A stretch of 64,000 nt of DNA, taken from contig NC_088928.1 of NCBI RefSeq assembly GCF_038396675.1, positions 52,514,001 to 52,578,000 of the forward strand, read 5' to 3'. Both the position numbers and the translations under genes were made by a program. The notes under the pieces were generated by a model that ran no database searches, was not told where the DNA came from, and saw nothing but the letters and a program-made list of their open reading frames with translations. Below are positions 1 through 12,278 of the stretch, in pieces. Numbering within the stretch: the stretch's first letter is position 1; each line of letters starts with the position of its first letter. This stretch comes from Hydra vulgaris (lineage: Eukaryota; Cnidaria; Hydrozoa; Anthoathecata; Hydridae).

Positions 1-69
1 GCGCCGCCATATGGAGAACACCATTTAATAAATTGGTTCTCCGTTTCCAACCTCAGCAGAAGTGTTTTT

Positions 70-141
70 GCGCCAAGCCGAGAATCGAACCCAAGACTTT
101 GCGTTTTGAATCCGAATGCTTGACCACTTCACCACGGTTGC
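70..141 (-). repeat. tRNA-like module (tRNA-derived SINE head or decayed tRNA)
   Basis: Read on the minus strand this 72-nt stretch has an A-box-like TGGTGAAGTGGTCAAGC and a good B-box GGGTTCGATTC at tRNA-like spacing. The acceptor and anticodon arms do not pair properly, so a working tRNA is unlikely. A small inverted repeat (12-46, arms like GGAGAAC) follows its 3' side. The best reading is the pol III promoter head of a tRNA-derived SINE; a tRNA pseudogene is the alternative. Confidence 0.45.
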
Positions 142-150
142 AAAGATTTC

Positions 151-525
151 AGTTACACGTATGCAATAGCGAGAGCAAATAAAGACTTATGCAATAATTA
201 TAGCTTCAAACCTAGTGAACACCATGTTGTATTTGACTTTTTGAAAACCATTAGCAAATATATAAAAGTTAGTGAAGATGACACAGTTCTTACAAATGCT
301 AATACATGCGGACATACAGCATTAAATTAAAATTTTTATTCGGAAAGCACATGAATCAGTCTATAAATAAATTTTATTTAGAAAGCTCGTTAAAACAACA
401 CCCCCAACGTATGGATGAAGTTCGGACCAGAAAAGATAATTTTGTTACTTCTATTATTGATACCGAGAGCAATTTAAAAGTAGTTACTGAAAACTGTATT
501 TTATTTAAGATTGCGAGATTTTGAC
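151..525 (+). pseudogene. unrecognised open segments in two overlapping frames
   Basis: A segment open from 151 to 330 reads through a stretch with SFKPSEHHVVFDFLKTI and ends at TAA. An overlapping frame (306-524) continues with 72 codons ending KIARF. The change of frame inside a continuous low-complexity-free stretch looks like a frameshifted relic of one coding region. I do not recognise the family. Chance open frames are possible at this AT content, so confidence is low. Confidence 0.2.
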
Positions 526-916
526 TATCTTTGATAAATTAATTAGGCTGACATAGAAATAAATAGGTGAACAAACGTCAAAATATGCAAACATACTTCA
601 TAGAATTAAAATTAAATAAAAAAAGTTTTTGCATTTTTAGAGAAGTTTTGTAAAATATTTATCACGAAAAATCAAATTAAAAATTTTTTATTTTTTTTTA
701 TACATATATTTATTATCTAACTGTTTTTAATAGAAAACTCATATCAATATCAACTCTTCAAACAAAATGAATCATAAATATATGGCCAATTTAGGATGAA
801 AGAATCATTTTTATAGCTTTTTTGCGCTGGTTTGTAAAATCTAGGCCTGTGTTTTATATAATCTATAAAATGTTATACTTGGGAAGGAAACGTTTTCAGC
901 ATATGGTTTTTACATA
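526..916. other. AT-rich DNA without recognisable feature
   Basis: No open frame, repeat or structured element is visible here. It is the left flank of the Academ-like element that starts at 917. Confidence 0.5.
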
Positions 917-1140
917 TAGTCTAGTCAAATTAGGGTCCGACCTGGACAAAATTTGGATAAAGATAAATTTAGTATCATTCGAAGCGTAATTTTATCTACT
1001 TTATCATATCCAAAATTTACCAAAATCCATTTTGGGCAAAAAAAGTTATGATTATTTTAACTCACCTCACTTTTTTTCAAATTTATTGAAAATACAAAAA
1101 AAAACGTTGTGTCTACTGTCAATAAGTTGTAATAACTTAT
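917..1140 (+). repeat. left terminal inverted repeat of the Academ-like element
   Basis: Shared with 6548-6702 in inverted orientation: tip TAGTCTAGTCAAA, then the CATTTTGGGC block at about 1031, then the CTGTCAATAAGTTGT block at about 1116. The left copy carries about 70 extra bases between the tip and the CATTTTGGGC block. Confidence 0.7.
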
Positions 1141-1529
1141 TATAAAGTAGCTTATTCCTTATGAAATTTTGCGCAGATATAGCCTAATGTGTAAAAATGT
1201 AAAAAAATGAAATGTGCTTCAGAAATCATGTTCTTAAATGCTGATGTCAACAGATTTTTACAATATTTTTTATTTAGGCTAATACTTATAGTATATTAAA
1301 ATACCTTTACTTAAAAATTTACTAAATAAATAGTTGAAATTGAGACTGAAATAAAAAACTTATTTATTAGTATAACTATTTTAAAAAACAAGCATTTTTG
1401 AAATATTTTCTTTCATAATAAATATAATTTTAACTACTTTTGAATAATTTTTCAGGTTTAAATATTAGTGTTTTTCACACTTGAATAATATAATTAGATA
1501 TAAAATCAAAAGTCAAACATTTTTTTCAA

Positions 1530-4500
1530 AAATGTTTCCATCTCCATCTTCACTACTTTCGTATTCATTTTCACTGTCATCTATATTGACGTTATATTTT
1601 GATGCATTTGTGCACTCCAAACCTTGGCACTGTCCCTTCCCCATCCCCACTTTTTTTCATCTATATTGACTCCCAACCATTGTTGAATTTGTAAATACAC
1701 TCGAAACGAATGGTACTTGATCGCGCTTTTGGTTGGTGGTAGTCGTTCCGGCTGAATTCCTTTTTTGGAAGTTGCCACCATTATCGTATATTTTTGTTTC
1801 CTTAGTTGTGCTTACAAGACTTGTTTATTTTTTTACCTATAGTAATAGTTGAGCTAAATTAAACCTCTACAAAACAATATGGACGTATAGTTATAAAATA
1901 AATAATATTATAAATAAATTAAAATAATATGATCGTTGTCTTACATACCATACATGTTCAAAACCAATTGTATTCCAATATTAGCTACCTGATCTTGTGT
2001 TGCAAATGGATGTTTGAAAACTGTAGATAAAGATTAAGCGAACTCACTATTCAATTCAATAAACTTCATTACAGCTATCTTTCCTTGACCAAAAAGCGCA
2101 GAGGTAGTATCACATCTACTCTATGCATGGATAAACAACAAACATTTTTTCACGTGATATGATAAACATAGTGTAACATTTTTTATGCTGATTGTTTCTG
2201 TATTTCATACTTTTTTTAGTTTTGCGGCGGAAAAAATCTCACACATGGTTTGATCCCACATGTGAACCAACATTACAAGAATGTCTGTATCATCTCCTAT
2301 GACAGTCACACATTATCCATTTTGTACAAGCTCAATTCCTTTCTTAGCAATGGTTCTGTCAGCGTCTCCTTCGCATTCCACTAACCTATAACCTTTTTCT
2401 CTTAGCTTCATTCCCAATGCTTTGATCAAAGCAGTTTTGTTATTGCTGTTTGACATAAATTCAGATTGGTTTGCAGCTCACTTGGTTTTTTGGTTGGAAT
2501 ACAATGTTGACAAACTTTCTCCCTCGCCTTTGATGTTCTTGATCTTTGATGGATGATTTGTAACCATCAAAAATAATTAAAGTATGATTACCATACTTTT
2601 TTGTAATATATGTACAATATTGTTCAATAATGTCTGAATATGTAGCTGGGAATCTCCAAAAAAACTCGATGCAGCAAAGCTCTGCCGTCAAGAATATAGG
2701 TTGTGTCATTATTCTCTGTTAAAATTGTGGAATCCTTAATGAGTTCTCTACCAAGCTCTGCTTTTTTTGGTTTCCTCATTAATCCATCTTTGAAGAGAGA
2801 TGTGGGCTCCGGTGTTAATTCATATTCGAAGCAGTCAGTCAAATCTTCAGCCCTCTCAATGAGCATGATTAGTCTTTGAAACAAAACATTAGGATCTACT
2901 TGGAATGCATCGCCATTAACTTTAACAGATGGCATCAACTTGGCAAGTATTTTGACCTGCTTTGAACGCTTGATAATTGCTTGATTGACTGCAATATTAT
3001 TACGACTGTTTTGAATCTCTAAACCCACATTTTCTGCTTGATCACAATTGATTTCATCATTCTTATCAGCACAAAGGCCAGTAAAAGAACATTGAAGTCC
3101 TGAGTCTTGAAATTCAAAAGGGTTAAACAGATTGAGCTGCTCCTTTAATGCTTTGAAATCTTTAGTATCTTTTTTTCGCCGAGACTCACCAGATTCACAA
3201 TGTTGCTGACTACTCTCAAAACGATGCTTTGTCAATGTTGACATGGAATCATGGACTGCTCCGCATTCATGTAAGGTACTGATCCAAAGATTCCTTGTAG
3301 ACTCTGACATGTCCCTTCCTCTGGTTAAACCTCCACTGCTTTTTATTGATCTCATCATGCACTGTTCAATTACTAAATCAGGCCAAAGACCAGCCCAGTA
3401 TCGATCTTTGCGTCTAATACAATGGTAACCTGATTTACAGTACTGCTCATAAAGCCAAGGATATTCTGAATTAAGTGAGTACATGGATTGTAGATATAAC
3501 CGAGGACTTTTGGAATAGTTTATATGCCCTGTTGCGGCAAATATATTAAGCATAAGCCTGATGGCTTCCAGATGTTCGTGCCAGTTCCCTGTTCTCTCTG
3601 CTCTGATGAACATTTTGATAATGCTAATATATTCAAGATATTGCAACCATAGTTTTGCTGTTCTGGATGAACGGAAAAGCTGTATTTTTAAATTTTCAAT
3701 AAGATTTGTGAATCTTATAACTACACTGCTATTGTTTATCTCTTCCAAATCCATGTTTCCTTGGACCAGATCCTGATACGTGTTTTCTAGAGAACTATCA
3801 GCCTCGTCTTTGAGGCTTTGTTTAAAAGTAGACTCATTAAGGCAGATTCAACTAAGAAGTGAGCTCTTAGTGCTCGAGCTACTGCTTTACCAGTCATTAT
3901 ATGCGTGACAGAGTTGCTTGCATAAATAAGTTCGAGTAGCCTATTCAGTCCTGATCCCTCCATGATCATACCAATGTTTCCAAGGAAGCTCATTAAGATA
4001 TGGAATCCTCCCAATCGAATAATTATATCCAATTGCTTAGACTTTGCAATTTCGTAAGCTTTTAACCATAAAGTCTGATCAAAAGTTACACTTGGAGTAG
4101 GTAAATTGATTAATTTTGCTTGGTTTTGTATAAAAGCTAGTGTAGAATAAATGCAGTTTTCATCAGATGGGTTTAAGTTAATGATAGGCGCCATGAATAT
4201 CTCACTTTTTCCGGGATGACATTTACCATTATGATGAAGTTGCATAAATCCACACCACTGTGTCCGGTTCTCACCTGCCGTTGAAGTGAACAAACTTTGC
4301 CAGAAAAGATCAATACCGAGAGACAGTGAAAAAGTCTGTGGTGACTGAAGTTCAATAATGGGCTTGAAGAATATCTTTGTCAATGCTGCTGTGTCAGGAA
4401 CGTCATACCACAAAATCGGAATATTTATTTTAGAATTTATTTCTGCTGCCTTTAAACCATATCTTATTCATTTAACTTGATGAAGATTATCCAAAACTTA

Positions 4501-6300
4501 AGTGTTCATCATTCCAGCAGCGATGATTCCCATCCCATGAAAAGTGTCTTTACCATCTAATGTGCAGATATTGTGATCCACATTGTCTGCCACCCACTGA
4601 GTAAATAATCCATTCAGCACTCCGTCAAAAATGTTATCGTTGTTAGCCATAACAGAGTGTAAAGCGTGTTATTTCTGATGAACTTATGCAAAAGCCTAGT
4701 TTAAATAGCTCATTTGTCAACCACTTTGATGCAAACTTGTGATCTAGTTCTATTCCTAAACCGAAAAGCAAAGGTAGGACGTAAAATTGCGATCGAATAG
4801 CTTTTGTTATAGTTTGACCTATGGAAGATTGTTTTAGTTCGTCAGATGTAATTTGTTTCATAAAGAGGCGAAGCAATAGGCTTAAACTTTCTTCATGATG
4901 CTCAATATCGTATTTAGATGGGTAATTCTCTGTGCTGAACTTTAGATTTAAAATTTCTGCCTTTATCAACTAAGCCGCGGTTTCAATGATAACTTCACCT
5001 TCGTTTGCATCTTTGTTCTCTGCCTTAGATTTTTTAATAATAAATGTAACCGCATCTTTAAAGCATACTAAATTAGATTTATCTTCAGTTTGGCTAAAAA
5101 TTACGTCGTCTTTGTATTTTTATTTTAATTTTCTCTTTAAGTGCTTCATTGAATATATATCTTTAGAATTTGCCAGCTTTTCCATTTTAATGTGCAATTC
5201 AGTAGTTGTCACAGTAGCCATTTGACTCTCAAACCAACCACAAAGCCTTTCAAAGTGCTCCGCCATTATTGAATTTTCTTTGCGACCAGGCTTTTCTGTT
5301 TCAATCAAATTTGACCTGTAAATATATTAGGAATTTCTAGGTTGGCATATGAAACATAAAAATACACGTAACGAATATAAAAATTCAAAACTCAGTCAGA
5401 ATCGGTTAATATGTTACTTTATTATGGAAAAACTACATATCACTTTATCATTTGCAATTTTTACTTGTTAATTGCATTTAACAACATTTTTGATATATTG
5501 CTATAACATGAGAAGATAAATCAATTCAAATATATTGGAATTAAAACCTGTTGGTTGAAACCTTGTTGGTTGAAAATAGCTTATAAAATTCAAAGTGGTA
5601 TATCGCATCACTTGCAACCAGATCACAACAGCAATTCAAACGAAATTTTACTTCAACTGCCCATGCATCTTTTCTGTCTTCACAAACCTTAAGCATACTT
5701 TGTTTGAATTTTATTGTACGCACCTTTATTACGGCTTTGCGATCACGATGTTTAGAATCGAGTAATGCTAGGTTGCCACAAATGAAGCAGCATTGCTTCC
5801 AGTTGAATATGTCGGTCTAAGTTATAAACAAATTTGTTTACAAAAAAAATAAATGTTAAGCTAGTGTTTTGCTTTTTTTAAGAAAATAAGATGTCGTTAT
5901 TAAGAGACCGTTCAATGAATTTATAAAAAACAGCTAAAAGAGCATAATTGAACAAAGTGACTCATTACATATATAAATATAGTTAATTGTATAAATCACA
6001 GCACACAAGCACAAGATTGAGTAAATGCGAAAATATCTTACTGAAAGCAATTTTTTGAAGTTATGGCTTTCCATTTGATATTTTAATACTTTTCTTTTCG
6101 GATTCGTAAAATCACGCCTGCATGCCATATGGACAGTAACCGTGTCCCTTTCCTTAAGTTCTTCTTCAAGGTTTTTATCGTTGCGTACTTGTGAATAATG
6201 AATTAAGGTATTAATACCTTTCTTTTCAACATTATTCGTTTGATAAGCAAGGTCACCCATATCTTTGCAAAGCAAACAAGTTTCTTTTAATGTGTTTAAT
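1530..6300 (-). pseudogene. Academ-type transposase with XPG-like nuclease domain, broken
   Basis: Protein blocks follow each other from right to left. An N-terminal CxxC block (ETCLLCKDMGD, about 6290) ends at a GTAAGA donor near 6040. A second exon from about 5815 has CCFICG, DSKHRDRK and ASDAIYHFEFYK. A third from about 5317 contains HFERLCGWFESQ. Next come VADNVDHNICTLDGK and DTFHGMGIIAAG (about 4600), then the long block RAERTGNW, GHINYSKSPRLYLQ, DRYWAGLWPDLVIEQ and GGLTRGRDMSE (3754-2700), then DGRALLHR. The nuclease part has VECEGDADRTIAK and VIGDDTDILVMLVH (about 2400-2250, acidic residues of an XPG/PIN-like site), then FIHA and RCDTTSALFGQGK (about 2100). The last exon (about 1800-1580) has PERLPPTKSAIKYHSFRVYLQ and KKWGWG. 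Lesions include stops at 5120, 4970, near 4490 and 4460, in the nuclease (QNG stop CVTV) and before RCDTTS, and shifts near 3835, 2660 and 2485. It cannot make a full protein. Confidence 0.75.
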
Positions 6301-6547
6301 ATTGTATGTTTTAAATTAAGATATATTTAATAATTTATCTAACAACATCAACATACGGCTCTACAGTTTACCAAGTACACAAAATATATTATTTGAAAAG
6401 AAAAATTGGCGCATTTTGAGCATGCTATGCTGGTATTAAAGTAAAAAATGCTGATGTCAACATTTTATGTAATTAATTTTTACATTTTTAGAATTTGTAA
6501 AGTTTAAACTATATTTTTACAAAATATTATATGAATTGCGTCATTTT

Positions 6548-6702
6548 TCGCTGAATTATCACAACTTACTGACAGCAAGTCGTACGGGTTTAGTTGATTT
6601 TCTTTTAAAAAAACCTACAAAGAAAGATCAGCAATAAAGTTCATAACTTTTTTTGCCCAAAATGAATTTTGGTGGATTTTTAGATTTATTTTGACTAGAC
6701 TA
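6548..6702 (-). repeat. right terminal inverted repeat of the Academ-like element
   Basis: Inverted partner of 917-1140, same order of blocks, shorter spacing. A motif AATGCTGATGTCAACA also occurs in direct orientation about 250-320 bp inside each end (1238 and 6447), a possible subterminal site. Confidence 0.7.
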
Positions 6703-8336
6703 ATATTTTTTGTTCCGCTTGACGAGCTCTTTCTGATTATATAGGTTTTTATTTAATTTCCTAATTTTTTTTTTGCTGGCTGTACTAAGTTTGACGTCAT
6801 GGGTCCTGGCCCCAAATATGAAAAATTTTTCTTTTTAGTTTTAACCTAAAAAACAAATTAAAAGCAAAAATTTGCTTTAACATGCTTGTGCACACAAAGT
6901 TCACAGTGACCCTCACTATTATCCGTAAACTTACATGTTTTATATTAGTTTTTTTTCAGCGAAAGTACAATGCTTAGAGCGCAATATGTTAATCCAATTC
7001 TTTTCTATTTTTAGTAAATATTCTCTCTTTATATTATTACTGAATATTTTTGTGTTATTAGCACTATTATTCCGAAACACTTTTTGAAGCTCGATTATCT
7101 AATGCGTTTAGTTCAAGACGGATGGATTCGGGATTGAATCCCGTGGTGTTTATCTTTTATTTTTGAAATGAGTATGTGGTCACTGCCCTTTCTCTTTTTT
7201 TTCAGTCCTTAACTCTCATCTATGTATCACATGCTCAGGACAAATTAAGTTTTTATTACGCAAACTGAATTCAAAACAAACTGAGTTGTTCAGAATGACA
7301 GATCAGTATTGATAATAGCATTAAAAGTAAAATCTAAAATTGAAAAAGATTTACAAACATAAATTGTTAATATATTGTTTATCTGTTAACATTTACTAAC
7401 CGTTTGTGAACTTTTTCCTTTTAACTTGTGATATGGAATGTGACTTCTCTACAACTTCTTATAGATAAATTTTTAAAGAGGATAACTGGAGTCAAAAATT
7501 TAATGAATTTATATATTAAATTGTTAATTTTTTTAATATAGTCATTCTTTAAATAAAAATTTGGTAACTCACAACAAAACATCTTTAAGTAACCAAAAGT
7601 TAATGCCACTCATCTATTGATCTGATCTAAATTATCGACACAGTTATAATCGTAACTAAAGAAGAACTATTTTACAACTGCAAAGGGGAAGTCTGGACAG
7701 TTTATCGCTTATCGTTTATAGTTTAAAGTAAATCCACAAATCCATAAAATAAACTTTTTTAAAGTTATTTTTATCTTCTGATAGCAATCTATTAAATCTT
7801 TTTAAATTACTTGCATGGCTGCAAAATCATGCTAGTAATTTTAAAAGATAGTCACAGTTTCAATGGTTTCATTTCTCAATAAATACTACAAATTTTTACA
7901 ACTATGGCAGTTTTTATTATCGACGAATGTTCCTATTATTTAATGAATGTTCTTATCAATTTTCTATCATATATCCTTTTTTGAAAAGTTCAGACTTAAA
8001 TTTTTTTAGTTCAAAGCTGAGAGTATTCTGTATATTTCTGTAAATAAATTTCATTAAATATTAAACAGATATTTTGCAAAATTTTGGGCCAATTTTGAGT
8101 AATGATTTTGCATATTATATTGTGTCAATATTACCAGAATGTGTTTTCGATAAAGAGCGCAAGGGAAAATTTTTCCAAATAATTTTTAATGGTGATATAA
8201 TGTATGCTTTAAATGATTGCATGGAAGTACACACTAAAATAATGCATACCTATTAGTATTTTGTGATTTCTACTTTATTTTATTTTAAGTTCTTCAAAAA
8301 CCAAACCAAAAAGATTCTGCATGATTTTGTAATTAA

Positions 8337-8387
8337 GTAGGAAAGTGTTCAAACATACATAATATGTATGTTTGAACACTTTCCTAC
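8337..8387. repeat. perfect hairpin, 24-bp arms, 3-nt loop
   Basis: GTAGGAAAGTGTTCAAACAT and the rest of a 24-base arm is followed by AAT and by the exact inverse. No similar sequence is seen elsewhere in the window, so this is a local inverted duplication and not a dispersed repeat. Confidence 0.95.
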
Positions 8388-8874
8388 ATAGGGCATTTTT
8401 ATGACTATTATGAAAAATTATGTAAAGATAATAGACAACTCTTGTAAAAAAACTTCATATAAGCTCTCAGCAACTTGTATAATAACCTCAATAACTTCTA
8501 GTATGAAAATTTTTTAAATAGCATCTTGTAAAATACAATATAATTAAATTTTAACATTTGGTAGCTACATATTGTAGCAGCAATGTATTTAAAATTGTGT
8601 GCTCAATATTTTTCTAGTATTTACAATGTTAAACATTCTGGAACAGAATAACCAGATGACTACTTGTAATAGTAATTTTTCCATGACAATTGGAGGAAGA
8701 CTGGGTATTGCTTATAATCTTTTGTTAAAAAGGATCTTTCAGCATGCTCTTCTTGCTTTATTAATATGGGTTTTTAATTAGCTCTAATTGTTTTATTAAT
8801 CAGGTCTTTTATCCTGCTCTACTTGACTTGTAACAAGGAGTTTTGTATCAATAAAGAAGTTTTATATCATAAAA

Positions 8875-8931
8875 TTTCAAGAAAAAAATACTTTAAAACA
8901 AGGCTTGTTTTAAAGTACTTTCTTCTTGAAA
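8875..8931. repeat. near-perfect hairpin, 28-bp arms, 1-nt loop
   Basis: The left arm starts TTTCAAGAAAAAAATACTTT and ends AAAACAAG; after a single G the inverse follows with two mismatches, both in the A-run part of the arm. No dispersed copy is seen. Confidence 0.9.
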
Positions 8932-9189
8932 CTTTTGTGCACATATAACAGATGACTTAGTTGGCATATAGTTTTGCATATTTACAAATAACTTTATTCT
9001 TTGAGCTTTTTATGGTTTGTTGACATTAGCTGTAAATAAAATCAAAACATCTTGTTTTAAATCGTTTTATAAATAGCCAACAACACGACATTCAATATTT
9101 TTTGTTCTACTAATAGAACTTTAATTTTATATTGTATAAATTATACAATTATACAGTATAATTACTACTCTTTAATTCAAAACCGCAAA

Positions 9190-9680
9190 AAACTGGCCTT
9201 TCTATTTATTCTGCTTTTGGAATTTTTGAATCTATTCCTTTTTTCACATTTTCAATATTATTCCGGAAAGTCACTTTTCGATTTTATTCCGTTTTTCACA
9301 ATTTCGATATTATTCCGGAAAGTCCCTTTTCGTTATTGTTCCTCTTTTCACAATTTCGATCTAATTCGGTTTTTTAAATTTTCGATACTATTCCTTTTAT
9401 CACAATTTCGATATTATTCGGTAAGTCCCTTTTCGATATTATTCTCTTTTGAGCTATTTCGATATTATTTTGCTTTTCGGATTTTTGATACTATTCCGTT
9501 TTTAACAACTTCGATGTATTCTCTTTTTCGATATTATTCCTTTTTTCACAATTTTGAGATTATTCTATTTTTCGGATTTTCGATACTATTCCTTTATTTA
9601 CAATTTCGATGTTATTCTCATGTATTTCGATGTATGTACTTCCAAATAGTCGCTTTTCGAGATTAATCAGTTTGACTGTT
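9190..9680 (+). repeat. degenerate minisatellite (TTTCGATATTATTCC units)
   Basis: Units built on CACAATTTCGATATTATTCC alternate with GGAAAGTCCCTTTTCG and shorter variants for about 490 bp. The repeat creates a 149-codon open frame (9217-9666) whose product is only repeats of F/Y/I-rich words; it is not a gene. Confidence 0.8.
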
Positions 9681-10139
9681 TTCGATAGTGTTACTGCTAG
9701 CCTTTTTAAAGGCTTACGCAACTAATTCAATTATAAACAAAGTAACTTTTTGGAGTGATAGTTCATATTCTCAATTTAAAAACCGCTATATGATAAAAAT
9801 CATTTTTCAAAATATTAAATATTTTTAAAAATCAATTTTCAAAATCAAGAAAGAGTCAAAACGAATTGGGAGAAGGTGGAACACCATCAAAACAAGGTAA
9901 TCAATTGGAAAAAATTAACGACTTTGAAATGGAAAGACAATATTAGTTAGGAGAACAAAACGAGGAGCTTAATTTTGACTACGAAGAGTACGACATTTTA
10001 AAACGCGCGGAAACGAAATCGTAAGGGTTTTCCTTTTTATATATTCATAATTTTTTCTCTTTCTAAAAATTTTCTTCTTTTTTTTACCTGTTCTCAAATC
10101 CGCTAAATTTTTCGATTCTTTGACGTTTTTTTCTTATTA

Positions 10140-10285
10140 CGCACGTTTTATTTGTAAAGCGCGTAAGCTGTTTTAATTCGTTTTGTTGTAGAACGCGCTC
10201 ATTGTGTAAAATGTTATGCTTTAGTGAGTCATTGTGTAAAATGTTATGCTTTAGTGTATTGCAAAAATTTATTAGAAAACTCGTG
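10140..10285 (-). repeat. LINE fragment, second copy of the segment at 22647-22760
   Basis: CACGTTTTATTTGTAAAGCG to TTATTAGAAAAC matches the 5' part of the LINE relic at 22743-21960 nearly base for base. Here a 29-bp piece (CATTGTGTAAAATGTTATGC and onward) is tandemly duplicated at 10199-10257. The flanks differ from the other copy. Confidence 0.8.
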
Positions 10286-10295
10286 CGTTAAGTTT

Positions 10296-10400
10296 AAGAT
10301 ATAGGTTTATAAGGTGTTATAGGTTAACCTTATGTAGTTTTATAATAACCTTATATAGATTTATAAGGTTATATAGGTTTATAAGGTGTTATTATGTCAA
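10296..10400 (+). repeat. short tandem repeat of GGTTTATAAGGTGTTAT type
   Basis: Four to five imperfect units of ATAGGTTTATAAGGTGTTAT lie just upstream of the LINE coding remnant. They could belong to its 5' UTR. No function can be read from the sequence. Confidence 0.6.
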
Positions 10401-10470
10401 GTTGTATAATTATTATATTTATGTTTAAGCTCCACGAGTTTTCAAAATAGGAAAGTTGATCCTCTCCGTC

Positions 10471-12278
10471 ATGGCTATTAATATTTTAACGTGCAACATA
10501 AACGGTCTAAACGACCAAGACAAACGCAACAACTTTTTTGGGTTTCTTAAAAAATACTCCCTTGATCTTTTCCTCCTTCAGGAAACTAAATCCGGACCTT
10601 CCACTGTTAAACAGTGGAGCGACGAATGGACTGGCGAGTCTATTTGGAACTCCGGTCCGAGTCATAACTGTTGTGGGGTGGCGGTTCCCTCTAAATCCAA
10701 CGTTTCATTGAACGAACTAAAAAGGGACAATAACGGGAGAATATTAAACGTCAAGAAAAAAATTAATGAACACAAAATGCAGGTGCTGAATAATTATGCT
10801 GCTAATGTGCCAAGAGAAAGGCGCCTTTTTTTCGGCGGCCTTGGAGACTTCTCGCAGGACACATGACTACCTGTTCTGTTGGCCAGAATAGAACAGGTAG
10901 TCATGTGTCGCAATCAGACCGTTAAATGTAGACTCGACAGAATCTACTGCCCTGATAAAGTCGCCAAAAAACAATATTTTTCCAACCACGAGTTCGTGTC
11001 AACAACTGTAAATTTTAGTAAAACTAGGAGTGGACCAGGATGCTGGAGATTAAATTGTTCCCTATTGGAAGTAGAGGTGCATAGGCAAAAAATTGAACTC
11101 TTCATTCAAGATTGGCAAACTAAAAAAAGGTCCTATAAGTCAATTTTAAAATGGTGGGACAACTGCAAATTTTTTGTTAGGGCTGAATTACAACATTTAT
11201 CGATACAGGAAAGTGCGAAAAACAAAAAGCGCATCAAAAGGATTAAAAACGAAATCCAGCGGGAGCGACAAAACGCTAACCCGAATTTAGATAGCATAAA
11301 AGAAAAACGCGATGCTCTTTTCTTGCTCCAGTTTCCCGGAGCGTTTATTCGCACGAAGCAAAAACAAATCGAAGAAGCAGAAAAACCTTCAAAATTTTTG
11401 TATAATTTAGAAAAAACACAACAGCGGAACAAGTCAATTATCGAAAGTCGCAAAAATGACGTTACATTGACGAGTGAACTTGGTGAAATTCTCAACTCCC
11501 TGGTTTCATATTATAAAAACATTTACACCAAAACTAACTTATGCAAAGACAGACTAGAACAATATTCTCAAATTTACATATAGTCTGTGATCGTATAGAT
11601 TACGCAGAATTTAAAAATCTACCTAGTTTCATTTTATCTATAGACCATGAAAAGGCGTTTGACAGAATTGATCGTGCGTTTCTACTGCAAATTCTCCAAA
11701 AATTCAATCTCGGAGAAAATTTTGTATCTTTTGTTAGCACTCTGTATTCAGACGTTTCGGTATCTGTTCTGAATTGCGGTTTCATGTCGGTCTTCTTTCC
11801 TACGGAAAGAGAAGTCAGACAAAGTGACTCTTTCTCTGTTCTGCTGTACGTTTTTGTTGCAGAAGCTCTTGCTTTGGTGGTCAGAGCGGATTGTAGAATA
11901 GAGGGTTTCCCATTACCAGGAACACCGAAATCCCTTAATTTGCAGCAGTACGCAAGCGGTTCGAACTTTTTTGCCAGGGACGTAAAACATGTCCACCATT
12001 TTTTCAAAAAAGTAAAACTGTTTGAAAAAGCAAGTGGTTCAGTGATTAATGTCTCAAAAACCAAGGGTCTCGCTCTTGGGGGTTTTGATCCTAAATTGTA
12101 CCCAGAATTGGACAACATAGAGTGGAACAATAACACCGGTTTCAAAATATTGGGTGTTACTTTCTACACCAGACTGAGTAATACTACCGATTTCAACTGG
12201 CTAGTAACTCTAAACAAAGTAGAGAAAAAACTCAAGTTTCTGGGATTACGTACTTTGTCACTTACTCAACGCCGTTAA
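10471..12278 (+). pseudogene. L1/Tx1-like LINE: endonuclease remnant, linker and mutated reverse transcriptase
   Basis: ATG at 10471 opens MAINILTCNINGLND followed by DLFLLQETKSG, the N-terminal motifs of an apurinic endonuclease domain. The rest of that domain is deleted at a hairpin (10858-10909). The frame then resumes with CRLDRIYCPDKV and a basic coiled linker (10915-11580). A second gap removes the first reverse-transcriptase motifs. The palm follows: FILSIDHEKAFDRIDRAF (first catalytic Asp region), NCGFMSVFFPTEREVRQSD, then QQYASGSNFF where YADD is expected, and KTKGLALGGF. Motif order and the LGGF and FKILGV words point to the Tx1-like part of the L1 group. The catalytic Asp pair is lost, so it is dead even without the deletions. 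Confidence 0.85.
10858..10909. repeat. hairpin at an internal deletion junction of the LINE
   Basis: GACACATGACTACCTGTTCT, a 12-nt loop (GTTGGCCAGAAT) and the exact inverse arm. It sits between the N-terminal and C-terminal remnants of the endonuclease domain, at the point where several hundred bases are missing. Confidence 0.95.

Larger units (their letters stand above)
917..6702 (-). mobile_element. Academ-like DNA transposon, decayed, with inverted terminal repeats
   Basis: The element begins with TAGTCTAGTCAAA at 917 and ends with its exact inverse at 6690-6702. Inside the tips both ends share a diverged inverted segment with CATTTTGGGCAAAAAAAGTT and CTGTCARTAAGTTGTRATAA. Homology stops outside the tips. 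The cargo is one long minus-strand gene whose C-terminal part carries an XPG/FEN-like nuclease signature. An XPG nuclease-bearing transposase and a short (3-4 bp) target duplication are known hallmarks of the Academ superfamily; ATA borders both tips here, which is compatible but weak. The superfamily name is from memory and should be treated as likely, not proven. Confidence 0.65.
6703..9189. other. AT-rich region without a supported gene
   Basis: Short open frames (for example 7421-7609 minus, 8074-8256 plus, 8599-8781 plus) have no recognisable motifs and are compatible with chance. Two fold-back hairpins lie here and are listed separately. A weak tRNA-like T-arm near 7120 was rejected. 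Confidence 0.5.

Noticed and set aside
7085-7150. tRNA-like sequence with GGGATTGAATCCC
   Set aside because: The T-arm-like hairpin is present, but no acceptable A-box, anticodon arm or acceptor stem.
9217-9666. 149-codon open frame rich in F, Y and I
   Set aside because: It is the reading of a degenerate minisatellite and its words repeat with the DNA unit.
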